From Stenotrophomonas maltophilia (GTDB lineage Bacteria > Pseudomonadota > Gammaproteobacteria > Xanthomonadales > Xanthomonadaceae): a DNA stretch of 64,000 nt. Below, piece by piece: positions 20,165 through 29,647 of this stretch. Position 1 is the stretch's first letter; every line of letters begins with the position of its first letter. The position numbers and the translations under genes are program-made. The DNA lies in the NCBI GenBank assembly GCA_009912235.1, contig WNDS01000002.1, positions 558,001 through 622,000 on the forward strand, read 5' to 3'. Below the pieces are notes generated by a model. That model worked only from the letters and a program-made list of their open reading frames with translations, had not been told where the DNA came from and ran no database searches.

Positions 20165-22264
20165 ATGGCCGCCAGCAAGCCCACCGGCAAGCGCGCACCC
20201 GCCCCTTCCCGCGCCCGCCAGACCGACGCCCGCGGCAACGCTGACGAGCTGCACCTGCAGGCCGGGGGCAGCCACCCGGCGATGACCACCGACCAGGGCA
20301 TCCCCATCAGCGATGACCAGAACTCGCTGCGCCAGGGCCCGCGTGGGCCGACACTGCTGGAAGACTTCATCCTGCGCGAGAAGATCACCCACTTCGACCA
20401 TGAGCGCATTCCCGAACGCATCGTGCATGCGCGTGGCAGCGCTGCCCACGGCTACTTCGAACTGACCCGCTCGCTGGCGCCCTACACCCGCGCGCGCATC
20501 CTGACCGAAACAGGCGCCCGCACGCCTGTATTCACCCGCTTCTCCAAGGCGGCCGGCGGCGCCGGTTCGGTCGACACTCCGCGCGATGTGCGCGGCTTCG
20601 CGGTGAAGTTCTACACCCCGGAAGGCAACTGGAACCTGGTGGGCAACAATATCCCGGTGTTCTTCATCCAAGATGCGATGAAATTCCCCGACCTGGTGCA
20701 CGCGGTGAAGATGGAGCCGGACCGCGCGTTCCCGCAGGCGGCCAGTGCTCACGACACGTTCTGGGATTTCATCTCGCTGATGCCCAAATCGATGCACATG
20801 ATCATGTGGGCGATGAGCGACCGCGCCATTCCGCGCTCGCTGCGCATGATCGAAGGCTTCGGCGTGCACAGTTTCCGCCTGCTCAACGAGGCCGGTGACT
20901 CGACCTTCGTGAAGTTCCACTGGCGGCCGGCGCTGGGCATCCAGTCCACCGTGTGGGATGAAGCCCTGAAGCTGCAGGCGGCCGACAATGATTTCCACCG
21001 CCGCGACCTGTTCGAGGCGATCCAGCGCGGCGATTTCCCCGAATGGGAACTGGCCGTGCAGCTGTTCACCGAAGAGGACGCTGCGCAGTTCCCGTTCGAC
21101 CACCTGGACCCGACCAAGATCATTCCCGAAGCGCTGTTGCCACTGCAGGTGATCGGCCGCATGGTGCTGGACCGCTGGCCGGACAACTTCTTCGCCGAGA
21201 CCGAACAGGTGGCGTTCTGCCCGGCCAACGTGCCGCCGGGCATCGACTTCAGCAACGACCCGCTGCTGCAGGGGCGCCTGTTCTCCTACCTGGACACGCA
21301 GCTGATCCGCCTGGGCGGGCCGAACTTCCACCAGATTCCGGTCAACGCCCCCAAGTGCCCGTTCGCCAACAACCACCGCGATGGCCACATGCAGATGCAG
21401 GTGCCGAAAGGCCGCGTAGCCTATGACCCGAGCTCGCTTGAAGACGATAACCCGCGCGAAACCCCGGCCGGCTTCCGCAGCCATGCCAGCGCCGACGATG
21501 GGCGCAAGGGCCGCACGCGCGCGGAGAGTTTCGCCGACCACTACAGCCAGCCACGCATGTTCTTCCGCAGCCTGGAGGCACCGGAGCAGGCCCACCTGGC
21601 CTCGGCGCTGGTGTTCGAGCTGTCGAAGGTGGAAACCCTGAAGGTGCGTGAGCGCACCGTCAGCCACCTGCGCAACATCGATGAAACGCTGACCCAGCGC
21701 GTTGCCGATGGCCTGGCCCTGCCCTCACTGCCGGCGCCGGCGCCCACCGCCACGCCGGCACGCGACCTGCCGCCCGCCCCCGAGGTGCGCATCATCGGGC
21801 GCACCAAGCGCACCCTGCAGGGGCGCTGTATCGGCATCCTGTTCGATGAAGGCTCCGACGCTGCGCTGATCGCCAGCCTGCGCAAAGCCGCGCAGAAAGC
21901 CGGTGCCGACGTGAAGCTGGTGGCGCCCAGGGTGGGCGGCGCCCGCCTGAGCGACGGCAGGCAGCAGGCTGCCGATGGCCAGCTGGCCGGAACACCCTCG
22001 GCGGTGTTCGATGCGGTGGCCGTGGTGCTCAGCGCCGAGGCCTGCAAGGCGCTGGCGAAGGAAAGCGCTGCAGTGGAGTTCATCAGCCACGCTTGGGCGC
22101 ACCTGAAGGCCATTGCCAGTGACACCGGCGCGCAGGCGCTGCTCAAGGCCGCGCGCGTGGGCAATGATGCCGGCATCGTCGAGGCCGAAGATGCCAAGGG
22201 CTTCCTCGCCGCTGCGGCGACCCGGCAGAGGGCGCGCGAGCCGAAGCTGCGCCTGCTGGCCTGA
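20165..22264 (+). CDS. katE: Catalase HPII, large-subunit monofunctional catalase
   Basis: A 699-residue haem catalase that breaks down hydrogen peroxide. The haem core begins at [18 protein letters not shown] (catalytic His), and the proximal site region [29 protein letters not shown] is complete. The extra C-terminal domain (about 545-699), a DJ-1/GATase-like fold, marks the large KatE type; smaller catalases end near 480. ATG 20165 follows AGGAGA with good spacing. The N-terminal 45 residues are Lys/Ala/Pro-rich, as is usual for KatE. Stationary-phase control is likely from family knowledge but not visible here. Confidence 0.96.
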   Translation: MAASKPTGKRAPAPSRARQTDARGNADELHLQAGGSHPAMTTDQGIPISDDQNSLRQGPRGPTLLEDFILREKITHFDHERIPERIVHARGSAAHGYFELTRSLAPYTRARILTETGARTPVFTRFSKAAGGAGSVDTPRDVRGFAVKFYTPEGNWNLVGNNIPVFFIQDAMKFPDLVHAVKMEPDRAFPQAASAHDTFWDFISLMPKSMHMIMWAMSDRAIPRSLRMIEGFGVHSFRLLNEAGDSTFVKFHWRPALGIQSTVWDEALKLQAADNDFHRRDLFEAIQRGDFPEWELAVQLFTEEDAAQFPFDHLDPTKIIPEALLPLQVIGRMVLDRWPDNFFAETEQVAFCPANVPPGIDFSNDPLLQGRLFSYLDTQLIRLGGPNFHQIPVNAPKCPFANNHRDGHMQMQVPKGRVAYDPSSLEDDNPRETPAGFRSHASADDGRKGRTRAESFADHYSQPRMFFRSLEAPEQAHLASALVFELSKVETLKVRERTVSHLRNIDETLTQRVADGLALPSLPAPAPTATPARDLPPAPEVRIIGRTKRTLQGRCIGILFDEGSDAALIASLRKAAQKAGADVKLVAPRVGGARLSDGRQQAADGQLAGTPSAVFDAVAVVLSAEACKALAKESAAVEFISHAWAHLKAIASDTGAQALLKAARVGNDAGIVEAEDAKGFLAAAATRQRAREPKLRLLA

Positions 22265-22303
22265 GCCCCGCCGCTACTGTTCACCCCAACCCGGAGAATC
22301 CTC

Positions 22304-22774
22304 ATGCCCCGTGGTGACAAATCCGCCTACACCGGAAAACAGAAACGCCAGGCCGAACACATCGAGGACAGCGAACGCGAACGCGGCGCCAGCCAGGCGA
22401 CCGCCGAGCGCATCGCCTGGGCCACGGTGAACAAGCAGGATGGCGGTGGCAAGCAACACGGCAGCGGGCGTGCACCGGCGAAGAAGGCGACGAAGAAGGC
22501 CGCGCGCAAGGCCCCAGCGAAGAAGGCCGCTGCGAAAAAAGCGCCTGCGAAGAAAACCTCGACGAAGAAGGCGGCTGCAAGCAAGGCTGTGAAGAAGGCG
22601 ACCGTGAACAAGGCAGCCACGAAGAAAGCCGCAGCGAAGAAGGCCCCGGCGAAGAAAGCCGCTGCCAGTACCCGCAGTGCGGCGGCGAAGAAAGCCGCCG
22701 CTACGCGGGCAACGAACAAAGCGGTGCGCAAGGCGGCGGCCAGCAAAGCAGCCCGTACCCGCGCGCGTAGCTGA
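22304..22774 (+). CDS. Lysine/alanine-rich histone H1-like protein
   Basis: A 156-residue, extremely basic protein. The first 55 residues (MPRGDKSAYTGKQKRQAEHI, ATAERIAWATVNKQDGGGK) form a conserved head seen in small proteins sometimes annotated as plasmid-stabilisation proteins. The rest is a tail of repeated APAKKA and KKAAA units, like bacterial histone H1-type DNA-binding tails (HctB, AlgP). Nucleic-acid binding is therefore likely, the target unknown. CGGAGAA precedes the ATG. It follows katE by 39 bp on the same strand and could be co-transcribed. The Lys-Ala repeat DNA is prone to length change between strains. Confidence 0.8.
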   Translation: MPRGDKSAYTGKQKRQAEHIEDSERERGASQATAERIAWATVNKQDGGGKQHGSGRAPAKKATKKAARKAPAKKAAAKKAPAKKTSTKKAAASKAVKKATVNKAATKKAAAKKAPAKKAAASTRSAAAKKAAATRATNKAVRKAAASKAARTRARS

Positions 22775-22830
22775 CGGTCGGCCCGGCCACGCGCCAGGCC
22801 CGCGATGTCATGGGCCTGGCAGCAGCGCCG

Positions 22831-23445
22831 TCAGGGTGCTTTGAGGTAGCGGTACTGGTCCTGGCGGATCCAACCGGTGAACGAGGTCCCGTTCGCGTTG
22901 ATGTACTCGACCTGCGCCGAGCCGTCCTTGTAGGCCAGCACGGCCACCACGTTGCCGGAGACGATGTAGGGGCCCTTGGCCGCCTGGCCACCGGCGGTCT
23001 TCTGGAGGTACGCCTTGTCGGCGGAAACCATCAGCAGGCCGATCCAGGGCTTGCTGGCGGTGCGCGACAGATCCAGGCCCGTGTCGATGTCCGGCGCCAT
23101 CACGCTCATGCAACCCAGGTGCTCGGTGCCCCGCTCCACCACCAGTGTCAGGCCATCGCCGGTCGGGGTGACACTGCCACTGAGCACCGGCCCGCTCCAG
23201 GTTGTCACCGGCGTCCTGGCGGCTGTGCCGAGGCGACCCTGCAGGAAGAACGCACAGCTGCGGGTCACACCCACCCCCATTTCCTCGACGTAGTAGCCCT
23301 CGACCGTGTGCTCGGGCGTGACCGCCAGCATCAGGGTTTCGTACTGGCCCGAAGCAAGTGTGCTGCCGGCCGCAAGTACCGGTGCAACCGTGCCAAGCGA
23401 CAACAGGCCCGTCAGCAGAAGCCGGGCAGCGGACATCCTTTCCAT
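22831..23445 (-). CDS. Secreted hypothetical protein
   Basis: A 204-residue exported protein of unknown function. A signal peptide (about residues 1-26, SAARLLLTGLLSLGTVAPVLAAG) precedes a domain with two Cys (SCAFFL and LGCMSV) that could form a disulfide, and a C-terminal part YIVSGNVVAVLAYKDGSAQVEYINANGTSF (residues quoted in two pieces: YIVSGNVVAVLAY and GSAQVEYINANGTSF) that looks beta-rich. ATG 23443-23445 is supported by AAGGGA upstream; ATG 23434-23436 is an alternative. It begins 51 bp downstream of the hydrolase gene on the same strand. Confidence 0.7.
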   Translation of the reverse strand: MERMSAARLLLTGLLSLGTVAPVLAAGSTLASGQYETLMLAVTPEHTVEGYYVEEMGVGVTRSCAFFLQGRLGTAARTPVTTWSGPVLSGSVTPTGDGLTLVVERGTEHLGCMSVMAPDIDTGLDLSRTASKPWIGLLMVSADKAYLQKTAGGQAAKGPYIVSGNVVAVLAYKDGSAQVEYINANGTSFTGWIRQDQYRYLKAP

Positions 23446-23496
23446 GGTGCATTTCCCTTGGTTGCGTAGCGCACGCGATTCTGCCAAAGCGCACGG

Positions 23497-24211
23497 TCAA
23501 CCACCGTGCAACTGCGGCAGGTCTTTCACCCAGGCTGCCACAAGCCCGGCAGCCGCCTCCGCACGGGCCTGCAGCAACAGATGCGGGCCATCCACAGCCA
23601 CATGCCGTGCGTCGGGCAGCAGTGCCTGCAGTTCGGCCACGCTGGGGGGCCACAACAGCCTGTCCTGGCAGGCCCGCAGGCAGAGCGTGGGCACGGCGAT
23701 GCGCGGCAGCAGCGCGCGCACGTCCACCCGCGGCGTGCTGGCGGCGCGCTGCCGCAGCACGCGGCGGGGCACATCGGCCAGGGCCCGGCGTAGCGCCTGC
23801 ACCTGCTGCGGCGTTCGCCACCGCCCCAACAGCAGGCGCGCCATCAGCGGCAGCGGCGGCAATGGCCATGCCACCGACAATGCCGCCGCGCTCGCGGCCG
23901 GCACCGGCAGCGGCCGTCGCGCGAAGGTGGTGCTGAGAACCAGCCCGCACAGGCCGGGCGCCGCTTCGGCGGCGAGGTGCACGGCCAGCGGGCCGGCGAA
24001 GGATTCGGCCAGCAGCACCCAGGGCTGCTGCGGCAGCTGGGCCTTCACGCAGGCGGCCAGCGTGGGATAGTCCTGTGCACCCTGCCGGGGCAGCGGCAGC
24101 GCCTCTGCAGCGACGCCGCGCGCGCAGGGCCTCGAGGAATGTGCCTGACATGGCCATGCCCCCATCCAAGCCGGGCAGCATCAGCACACGCGGGCGCACC
24201 GGCGGATTCAA
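23497..24211 (-). pseudogene. Alpha/beta hydrolase, frameshifted near its N-terminus
   Basis: The first part (TTG start at 24209-24211, MNPPVRPRVLMLPGLDGG) is the beginning of an alpha/beta hydrolase. The rest (GVAAEALPLPRQGAQDYPTL onward to 23497) is in another frame. The join falls in the alternating CG run at 24117-24125; loss of CG or gain of one base restores LRARGVAAEAL. The downstream part contains VLLAESFAGPLAVHLA (nucleophile elbow AESFAG), late acid region and a final His in DGPHLLLQARAE, so all catalytic residues remain. Intact length would be about 237 residues. The substrate is unknown. Confidence 0.75.
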
Positions 24212-24226
24212 GCGCCAGCCATGGCC

Positions 24227-24445
24227 CTACTCTGCCGGCATCAGGTAACCGAAACGCTTGATCGCGCAGCCGATCGCAAACGCCAGCAGGCCGCCGCCCA
24301 GCAGTACCGCGCTGACGTGCATCGAGCGTGCTGCGCCCATCGGCGGCACACCGTGCCAGGACGCGGTGACCAGGCCGGCACCGACAATGCTCATGACGAT
24401 GCCCAGCTTCAGGTAACCATTGGTGAGTCCAAGGTTTCCACGCAT
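24227..24445 (-). CDS. Small inner-membrane protein
   Basis: A 72-residue protein with two predicted membrane helices (about 12-29 and 42-60) joined by a short loop containing HGVPPMG. I do not recognise a named family. The ATG at 24443-24445 is preceded by AAGGGG at good spacing, which argues that it is a true gene. It lies 15 bp upstream of the hydrolase start on the same strand and 68 bp after the chemoreceptor gene. Confidence 0.65.
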   Translation of the reverse strand: MRGNLGLTNGYLKLGIVMSIVGAGLVTASWHGVPPMGAARSMHVSAVLLGGGLLAFAIGCAIKRFGYLMPAE

Positions 24446-24513
24446 GCGTTTCCCCTTCCCTGACGTGGCCGCAAGGCCGGCCACGCCGATCAGATCACAG
24501 GACGGCGGTGCGC

Positions 24514-26633
24514 TCAAGCCGCCTGCAGGCGGGGGCTGGAAGTGCTGCGCTGCAACGTGAACACCGCCACCGACGCGGTCAGCGCCTGGGCCTGTTCCTC
24601 CAGCGCACGGCTGGCGGCGGTGGCCTCTTCCACCAGCGCTGCGTTCTGCTGGGTCACCTGGTCCATCTGCACTACCACCTGGTTCACCTGCTCGATGCCG
24701 GCGGCCTACTCCTTGGTGGCCGCCGCGATGTCACTCATCAGCTGGTTGGTACGTGCACTGGCCTGCGCCAGGCGCGCGATGGCGGCTTCGGACTGCACGG
24801 TGACGCCCAGGCCGGACTGCACCTTGCCGCTGGCTTCGTCGATCAGCGCCTTGATCTCCTTGACCGCGGTGCCGGCGCGCTGTGCCAGTGTGCGCACCTC
24901 ACTGGCGACCACCGCGAAGCCGCGGCCGTTGTCACCTGCACGGGCCGCTTCCACCGCTGCGTTCAGCGCCAGGATGTTGGTCTGGAAGGCGATGCCATCG
25001 ATGACCGAGGTGATGTCGGCAATGCGCGCGGACGACTGGTCGATCTCGCGCATCACCCTGGCCATCTGGCCCATCGCCTGCTCGGTGGCACGCACGGCGT
25101 CCCCGGCTGCGTGCGCCTCACGGTCGGCCTGGAAGGCCAGCTCGGCGTTCTGGCGGACGGTGGAGGTCAGCTCCTCCATCGAGGCGGCGGCTTCCTCCAG
25201 GTTGGCCGCCTGCTGCTCGGTGCGGCGCGACAGGTCGGCATTGCCGGCGGCCAGTTCCTGCGCCGCGTTGTCAATGCTGCCGGCCGCCTGCTGGATGCCC
25301 TGCACGATGCCGGTCAGCTGCGCGGTGGTGCGGTTGGCATCGGTGGCCATGCGCGCGAACACGCCGTGGTACTGGCCGTCCATGCGCGCGGTCAGGTCGC
25401 CATCGGCGATGGCCTGCAGCACGTTGGAGACATCGGCGATGCTGGCCTGTGCGCCGGCCATCATGCCGTTGAGGTGGGCCACCATCACGCGGAACTGGAA
25501 CTGGAACGCGGCCTCGTCGCCACGCACGCTGAAATCACCTGCGCTTGCGGCCAGCGCCAGGCCTTCGATCTGCGCGTTGACCGCTTCCAGGCTGGCCTTC
25601 ACCGAGGCCATGGTGCGGGTCAGCACGCCTTTCTCGCCTGGGTACTGCTGCAGGTCGCGGCGCAGGTCGCCATCGGCGTAGCACTGCATCACCTCGGCCA
25701 GCTGGAACTGCACGTCCACGTGCGCTTCCACCAGCGCGTTGGTGGCACGAACCATGCGGCCGAAATCGCCGGGGAAGGCATCGGCCTGCATGCGGTGGCG
25801 GATCGCACCGGCTTCATGCTGCCGGGCCATCTCCAGCTGTGCGCTGATGGTTGCCTGCACGTTGTCACGCACGCTGGCCATCGCATCGCCCAGGCGGGTC
25901 AGTTCATCGCGCCCCCCAGCTGGAAGTCCTGCTGCAGTTCGCCGCGTGCCATGCGCCCGGCCAGCTGCACCGCACGTGCCAGCGGCGCGCTGAGGCTGCG
26001 TCCGATCAGCACCGACGCGCCCACGCCCATCAGCAGCGCGATCGCGCCCAGCACCAGCAGCTGCAGCAGCGTGCGCTCGCCCAGCGCAATGGCCTGGGCT
26101 GCCGCTGCGCAGCTTTCCTTTTCCTCGAATGCCACGCCTTCCGCCAGCGCCGTGTTCCATGCGCTGGCCGCCGCCTGCACCGGCCCGAGCGTGAGCGCGA
26201 TGGCGCCGGCGTAGTCACTGTCCGCCATCAGCTGGCTGGTCTGCTTGTTCAACGGGCGCGCGCTGGCGCGTGCAGCGGCGATGGCGTCGGCCACGGTCTT
26301 GCCGGCCGCATCGGACGGCAGTGCCTGGTAGGCCTTCCAGCTCTGCTCATAGCGGGCCGCCAAGGCTGCGATGCGCGCCTCGTCGTCGGCCAGGTGGTCG
26401 CCCTGCCGGATCAGCATCTCGCGGCGCACCACCATCATCTGGTTGTTGGCATCGAGCATCTGCGAGAGCAGGCGCACCTTGGCCACACCGACCTTGACCA
26501 CCTGCTGCATGGCCTGCTTCTGCGCGATGCTGGCAGTGGCCGCAGTGACAACGACACCGGCCACCAGCATCAGCAACAGGCCAAAGCCAAGGCCAAGACG
26601 CCAGGCAACCCTGACATTCCTCAAAGCGTTCAT
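24514..26633 (-). pseudogene. Methyl-accepting chemotaxis protein with a frameshift and an in-frame stop
   Basis: Expected length is 706 residues. It has a membrane segment at 7-30, a four-helix-bundle-like periplasmic part, a second membrane segment at about 190-212, a HAMP domain and a complete signalling domain with AAVEAARAGDNGRGFAVVA, which would bind CheA/CheW. Lesion 1 is in the HAMP at 25912-25917: a run of six C (plus strand) where seven restore QLGGRDELTRL. Lesion 2 is TAG at 24706-24708 in the [14 protein letters not shown] motif, replacing Gln (CAG to TAG). The end RLQAA is intact. With both lesions the receptor could not signal. Confidence 0.87.
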
Positions 26634-26894
26634 GGGGGGAATCCAAACGGGGGGATGAGGGGGTATCGGCGCGGCCGGGAGCAGCTTGACGTCGCCCGGG
26701 CAGGTTGCGCCAACCCGTTCACACTTGTGATGACGACGCCTGCTCAAGCATGCCTGCTCAGCACGCCTGCTCCTGCAGGGCGGGACGGTGCCCGATCCGG
26801 GTAGCCGTTCACTACTCAGCCTGCCGTCAGCAATTTCACGGCGGCTCCGCAGCGACTCCGGGCATGGTGAAAGCGACATCCGTTGGAGTTGCCC

Positions 26895-27855
26895 ATGCCC
26901 CTGCACCGCCTTGCCCTGCCCGCCCTGCTGCTGCTCGCCACGCCTGCGTTCGCGCAGACACCGCCCCCCGGCCGGGCTGCCGGCGCCGATCGCCGAGGCC
27001 GCCGGGCCGGACATCGCGCCACGCTCGGCGCTGCACGCGCAGGTGCTACTGGACCGGGCCAACTTCTCGCCGGGCGAGATCGACGGGGAGGTGGGCAGCA
27101 ACCAGCGCCGCGCGGTGGCCGGCTTCCAGGCCGCGCACGGGCTGCGTGCCAGCGGCGAACTGGACGACGCCACATGGCAGGCGCTGCAGGCCGACCGCAT
27201 CACGCCGCTGGCCACCTACACGCTCAACGCGGACGATGTGGCCGGCCCGTTCCAGCCGGTGCCGAGCAGGCCTGCGGCGCAGGCCAAGCTGAAGGCGCAG
27301 GGCTACAGCTCGGTGGAGGAAGCACTGGGCGAGCGCTTCCACGCCTCGCCCGAGCTGCTCAAGGCGCTCAATCCGGGCGTGGACCTCGGCAAGCCCGGCG
27401 GCCAGATCAAGGTGCCCAACATCGCGCCGGGCGCGCTGCCCAAGGCGGCCAAGATCGTGGTCGACAAGTCCAATTCCACCCTGCAGCTGCTGGACGCGCA
27501 GGGCAAGGTCATCGCGCAGGTGCCGGTGTCCTCGGGCAGCCAGCATGACCCGTTGCCGATTGGCGAGTGGAAGATCCTCGGCGTCTATCGCGATCCGACC
27601 TTCCACTACAACCCGAAGCTGTTCTGGGATGCGAAGAAGGGCGAGGCCAAGGCGACGCTGCCGCCGGGCCCGAACAATCCGGTGGGCCGGGTCTGGATCG
27701 ACCTGTCCAAGCCGCATTACGGCCTGCACGGCACGCCGGTGCCGGGCCACGTGGGCAAGACCGAGTCGCATGGCTGCGTGCGCATGACCAACTGGGATGC
27801 GCTGCGTGTGGCCGATGCGGTGGATACCTCGGTACCCGTGGTGATGCAGGAGTGA
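26895..27855 (+). pseudogene. L,D-transpeptidase (YkuD) with peptidoglycan-binding domains, frameshifted in the signal region
   Basis: ATG 26895 opens a signal peptide ([16 protein letters not shown]) that runs out of frame at a run of six C (26964-26969). With five C, the frame joins [11 protein letters not shown] and the rest of the protein, about 319 residues. Next come a peptidoglycan-binding domain ([19 protein letters not shown], residues about 45-100), a LysM-like segment ([20 protein letters not shown]) and a YkuD catalytic domain with HGTPVP and [11 protein letters not shown], where Cys is the nucleophile. Such enzymes make 3-3 cross-links or attach proteins to peptidoglycan. The next gene, an M23 peptidase, follows 4 bp later. 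Confidence 0.85.
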
Positions 27856-27859
27856 TGCG

Positions 27860-28537
27860 ATGCGCCTGAGCCAGCTGATTGTTTTCGGGGTGTTGCTCGG
27901 CGCCGGTGGCAGCTGGTGGCTGCAGCGTGGCGCACCCACCGCCCCGGTGGCGGTAACGCTGCCCACGGCCTCCACGCCCGTCGCTGCAGCGCCTGCGGCA
28001 CGTGCACCCGCGGTAGCAGACCATGCCGCGCGCGTCGCTGCACCAGCTCCTGCTGCAGCGGCTGCACCGGCATCCCCACCCGTTGCTGCGCCGGCTGATG
28101 CGCCACAGGGCCTGCTGCTGCCGGTGCAGGGCATCACACCCGCGCAGCTGCGCGACACCTTCACCGATGCACGCAGCGAAGGCCGCGTGCACGATGCCAT
28201 CGACATCATGGCGGCCGAAGGGACGCCGGTGCTGGCGGTGGCCGATGGCCATGTGGAGAAGCTGTTCGACAGCAAGCGTGGTGGGCTGACGATCTACCAG
28301 TTCGAACCCGGTGGTCGCTGGTGTTACTACTACGCGCACCTGCAGCGCTATGCCGATGGGCTGGCCGAAAAGCAGACCATCAAACGCGGCGAGGTGATCG
28401 GCTACGTCGGCAGCACCGGCAATGCCAGCGCCGAGGCCCCGCACCTGCACTTCGAGGTGCACGTGCTGGGGCCGGAAAAGCAGTGGTGGAAGGGGGAGTC
28501 GATCAATCCGTATCCGCTGCTGCAGACAGGGCACTGA
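27860..28537 (+). CDS. M23 family metallopeptidase
   Basis: A 225-residue peptidase with one N-terminal membrane or signal segment (LIVFGVLLGAGGSWWL), an Ala/Pro-rich linker (about 25-80) and an M23 domain. Zinc ligands are visible as HDAIDIMAAEGTPV (H..D) and HLHFEVHV (HxH). M23 enzymes cut peptidoglycan peptides, though some act as activators of amidases. It starts 4 bp after the L,D-transpeptidase gene and is convergent with the HEPN gene, leaving only 20 bp between them. Probably transcribed with the transpeptidase. Confidence 0.9.
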   Translation: MRLSQLIVFGVLLGAGGSWWLQRGAPTAPVAVTLPTASTPVAAAPAARAPAVADHAARVAAPAPAAAAAPASPPVAAPADAPQGLLLPVQGITPAQLRDTFTDARSEGRVHDAIDIMAAEGTPVLAVADGHVEKLFDSKRGGLTIYQFEPGGRWCYYYAHLQRYADGLAEKQTIKRGEVIGYVGSTGNASAEAPHLHFEVHVLGPEKQWWKGESINPYPLLQTGH

Positions 28538-28557
28538 CGCGTCCGCACGCGCTTTGC

Positions 28558-28965
28558 TCAGAGCCCAGAGGCAACACGCACCGCTTCACAGGCCGTGATC
28601 AGGTCTTCCACCAGGCGCCCGCTGACATCGAGTTCGCCCTCGTACTCGGCGATGTTGCGTTGCTGGTGGCACTTGTCGAGTACGCGCCACACCTCCGGAC
28701 CAACGCCCAGCGTGTGCTTGAGCGACTGGAACACGATGTAGCGGTTGCTGGGCCGGAATCCCTGCACGCGAAGCGCGGCCAGGCTCAACGCGTGGGCAGC
28801 GTTGTAGGCAAGATCGAAACGGCTTTCCAGCGACAGCGTGGCATTGCGTGCATCGCGCAGTCGGGCGAGCCCCGAGCGTTGCAGGCCTTCAATCTCGCGC
28901 GCATCAGGCGGTTCCGCGGTGAGCGGTTTACCCGGCCCGACCAGATTCTGCAGCGGTGAGGTCAT
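28558..28965 (-). CDS. HEPN-domain protein, putative toxin of a MNT/HEPN pair
   Basis: A 135-residue, all-helical protein with the HEPN pattern. The helical core LESRFDLAYNAAHALSLAAL is followed by RYIVFQSLKHTLG and the motif CHQQRNIAEYEG. The RNxAxY string takes the place of the RX4-6H ribonuclease motif of active HEPN toxins; such Y forms are common in HEPN proteins paired with nucleotidyltransferases. The ATG at 28963-28965 has GGAGGA upstream and is preferred to ATG 28975. It overlaps the end of the nucleotidyltransferase gene by 38 bp, so the two are translationally coupled. Confidence 0.8.
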   Translation of the reverse strand: MTSPLQNLVGPGKPLTAEPPDAREIEGLQRSGLARLRDARNATLSLESRFDLAYNAAHALSLAALRVQGFRPSNRYIVFQSLKHTLGVGPEVWRVLDKCHQQRNIAEYEGELDVSGRLVEDLITACEAVRVASGL

Positions 28966-29572
28966 CCATTCCTCCAATCACCCAGAGCTTGGGCTGTTCC
29001 AGCACACGCAGCAGGAAGGCGTTGCCCTTGCGCAGGCGATCATTCAATTCATCGTGCGAGTACAGCGTCGGGTTCACCGGCCGTCCCAGACGTTCCTCCA
29101 GCGGATCGAGCACGGCCATCAGCTCAGCATAGCCCAGCGTATCGGACACCAGCATCAGATCGATGTCGCTGTGTGCGCTGTCGGTGCGCTTGGCCACCGA
29201 ACCAAAGACGAAGGCCAACGCAATCTGGTCCTGCAGCGGTTGCAACGCCTCGCGCAGCGGCTGCGCCAGACCGATGGTCTTGTGCACCAGCGCCACCAGT
29301 TCGTCATGGATGGGCGAGCCGGCAAACGCGCGATAGCGCTTCTGGCTACCGACCCTGCGTTGTTCCACCAGGCCGCTTGCGACCAGCTTGGCCACCTCGC
29401 GCTGCACGGCGCCAGAGCCGGCACCGCTGCCGCTGATCAGTTCGGAGATGCTGAAGTCGCGCCTGTCCTGCCCGAACAGCAGGGCCAGCACCCGTTGCTG
29501 GGTCTGGGTGAACAGTGCATTGGCCAGACCAATGGGGCTGGCGGATGAGGCATTGGAAGCATGGATACCCAT
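28928..29572 (-). CDS. Nucleotidyltransferase with N-terminal winged helix, putative antitoxin
   Basis: A 214-residue two-domain protein. Residues about 15-85 form a winged helix-turn-helix (QTQQRVLALLFG, FSISELISGSGAGSGAVQREV, EQRRVGSQKRY). Residues 110-200 form a minimal nucleotidyltransferase fold with FVFGSVAKRTDSAHSDIDLML, giving the GS motif and paired Asp. A third canonical Asp is not obvious. Relatives pair with HEPN toxins and AMPylate them (type VII toxin-antitoxin). ATG 29572 is chosen because the promoter-like -10 box overlaps the two ATGs further upstream (29581, 29593), so the mRNA may be leaderless. Confidence 0.8.
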   Translation of the reverse strand: MGIHASNASSASPIGLANALFTQTQQRVLALLFGQDRRDFSISELISGSGAGSGAVQREVAKLVASGLVEQRRVGSQKRYRAFAGSPIHDELVALVHKTIGLAQPLREALQPLQDQIALAFVFGSVAKRTDSAHSDIDLMLVSDTLGYAELMAVLDPLEERLGRPVNPTLYSHDELNDRLRKGNAFLLRVLEQPKLWVIGGMDDLTAAESGRAG

Positions 29573-29609
29573 ATTGGGCATTATTATGCCCATATTGGGT
29601 ATTCAGCAA
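29566..29609 (-). promoter_or_regulatory. Promoter with nested palindromic operator for the MNT/HEPN pair
   Basis: On the minus strand, TTGCTG (29604-29609) and TAATAA (29581-29586) are 17 bp apart. Two identical 11-bp sites, CCCAATATGGG (29589-29599 and 29568-29578), lie 21 bp apart, and the whole block 29566-29601 is itself nearly palindromic. One site sits between -35 and -10 and the other on the start codon. That is the layout of an autorepressed toxin-antitoxin operon, with the winged-helix protein the obvious candidate repressor. Confidence 0.65.
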
Positions 29610-29624
29610 GTGCGGTGCCTGCCC

Positions 29625-29647
29625 CGCCGGGCATGGCCTGGCGCTAC
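29625..29647 (-). repeat. Single SMAG-like REP unit that supplies a stop codon
   Basis: GTAGCGCCAGGCCATGCCCGGCG on the minus strand. The TAG of its GTAG head is the stop codon of the membrane protein gene ending at 29644. Confidence 0.75.

Noticed and set aside
26964-26969. Phase-variable C tract
   Set aside because: Six bases is short for programmed slippage, and the same kind of one-base error occurs at other runs in the window.
28928-29593. Start of the nucleotidyltransferase at ATG 29593 or 29581
   Set aside because: Those codons lie within the likely promoter and operator; the ATG at 29572 fits the mapped elements better.
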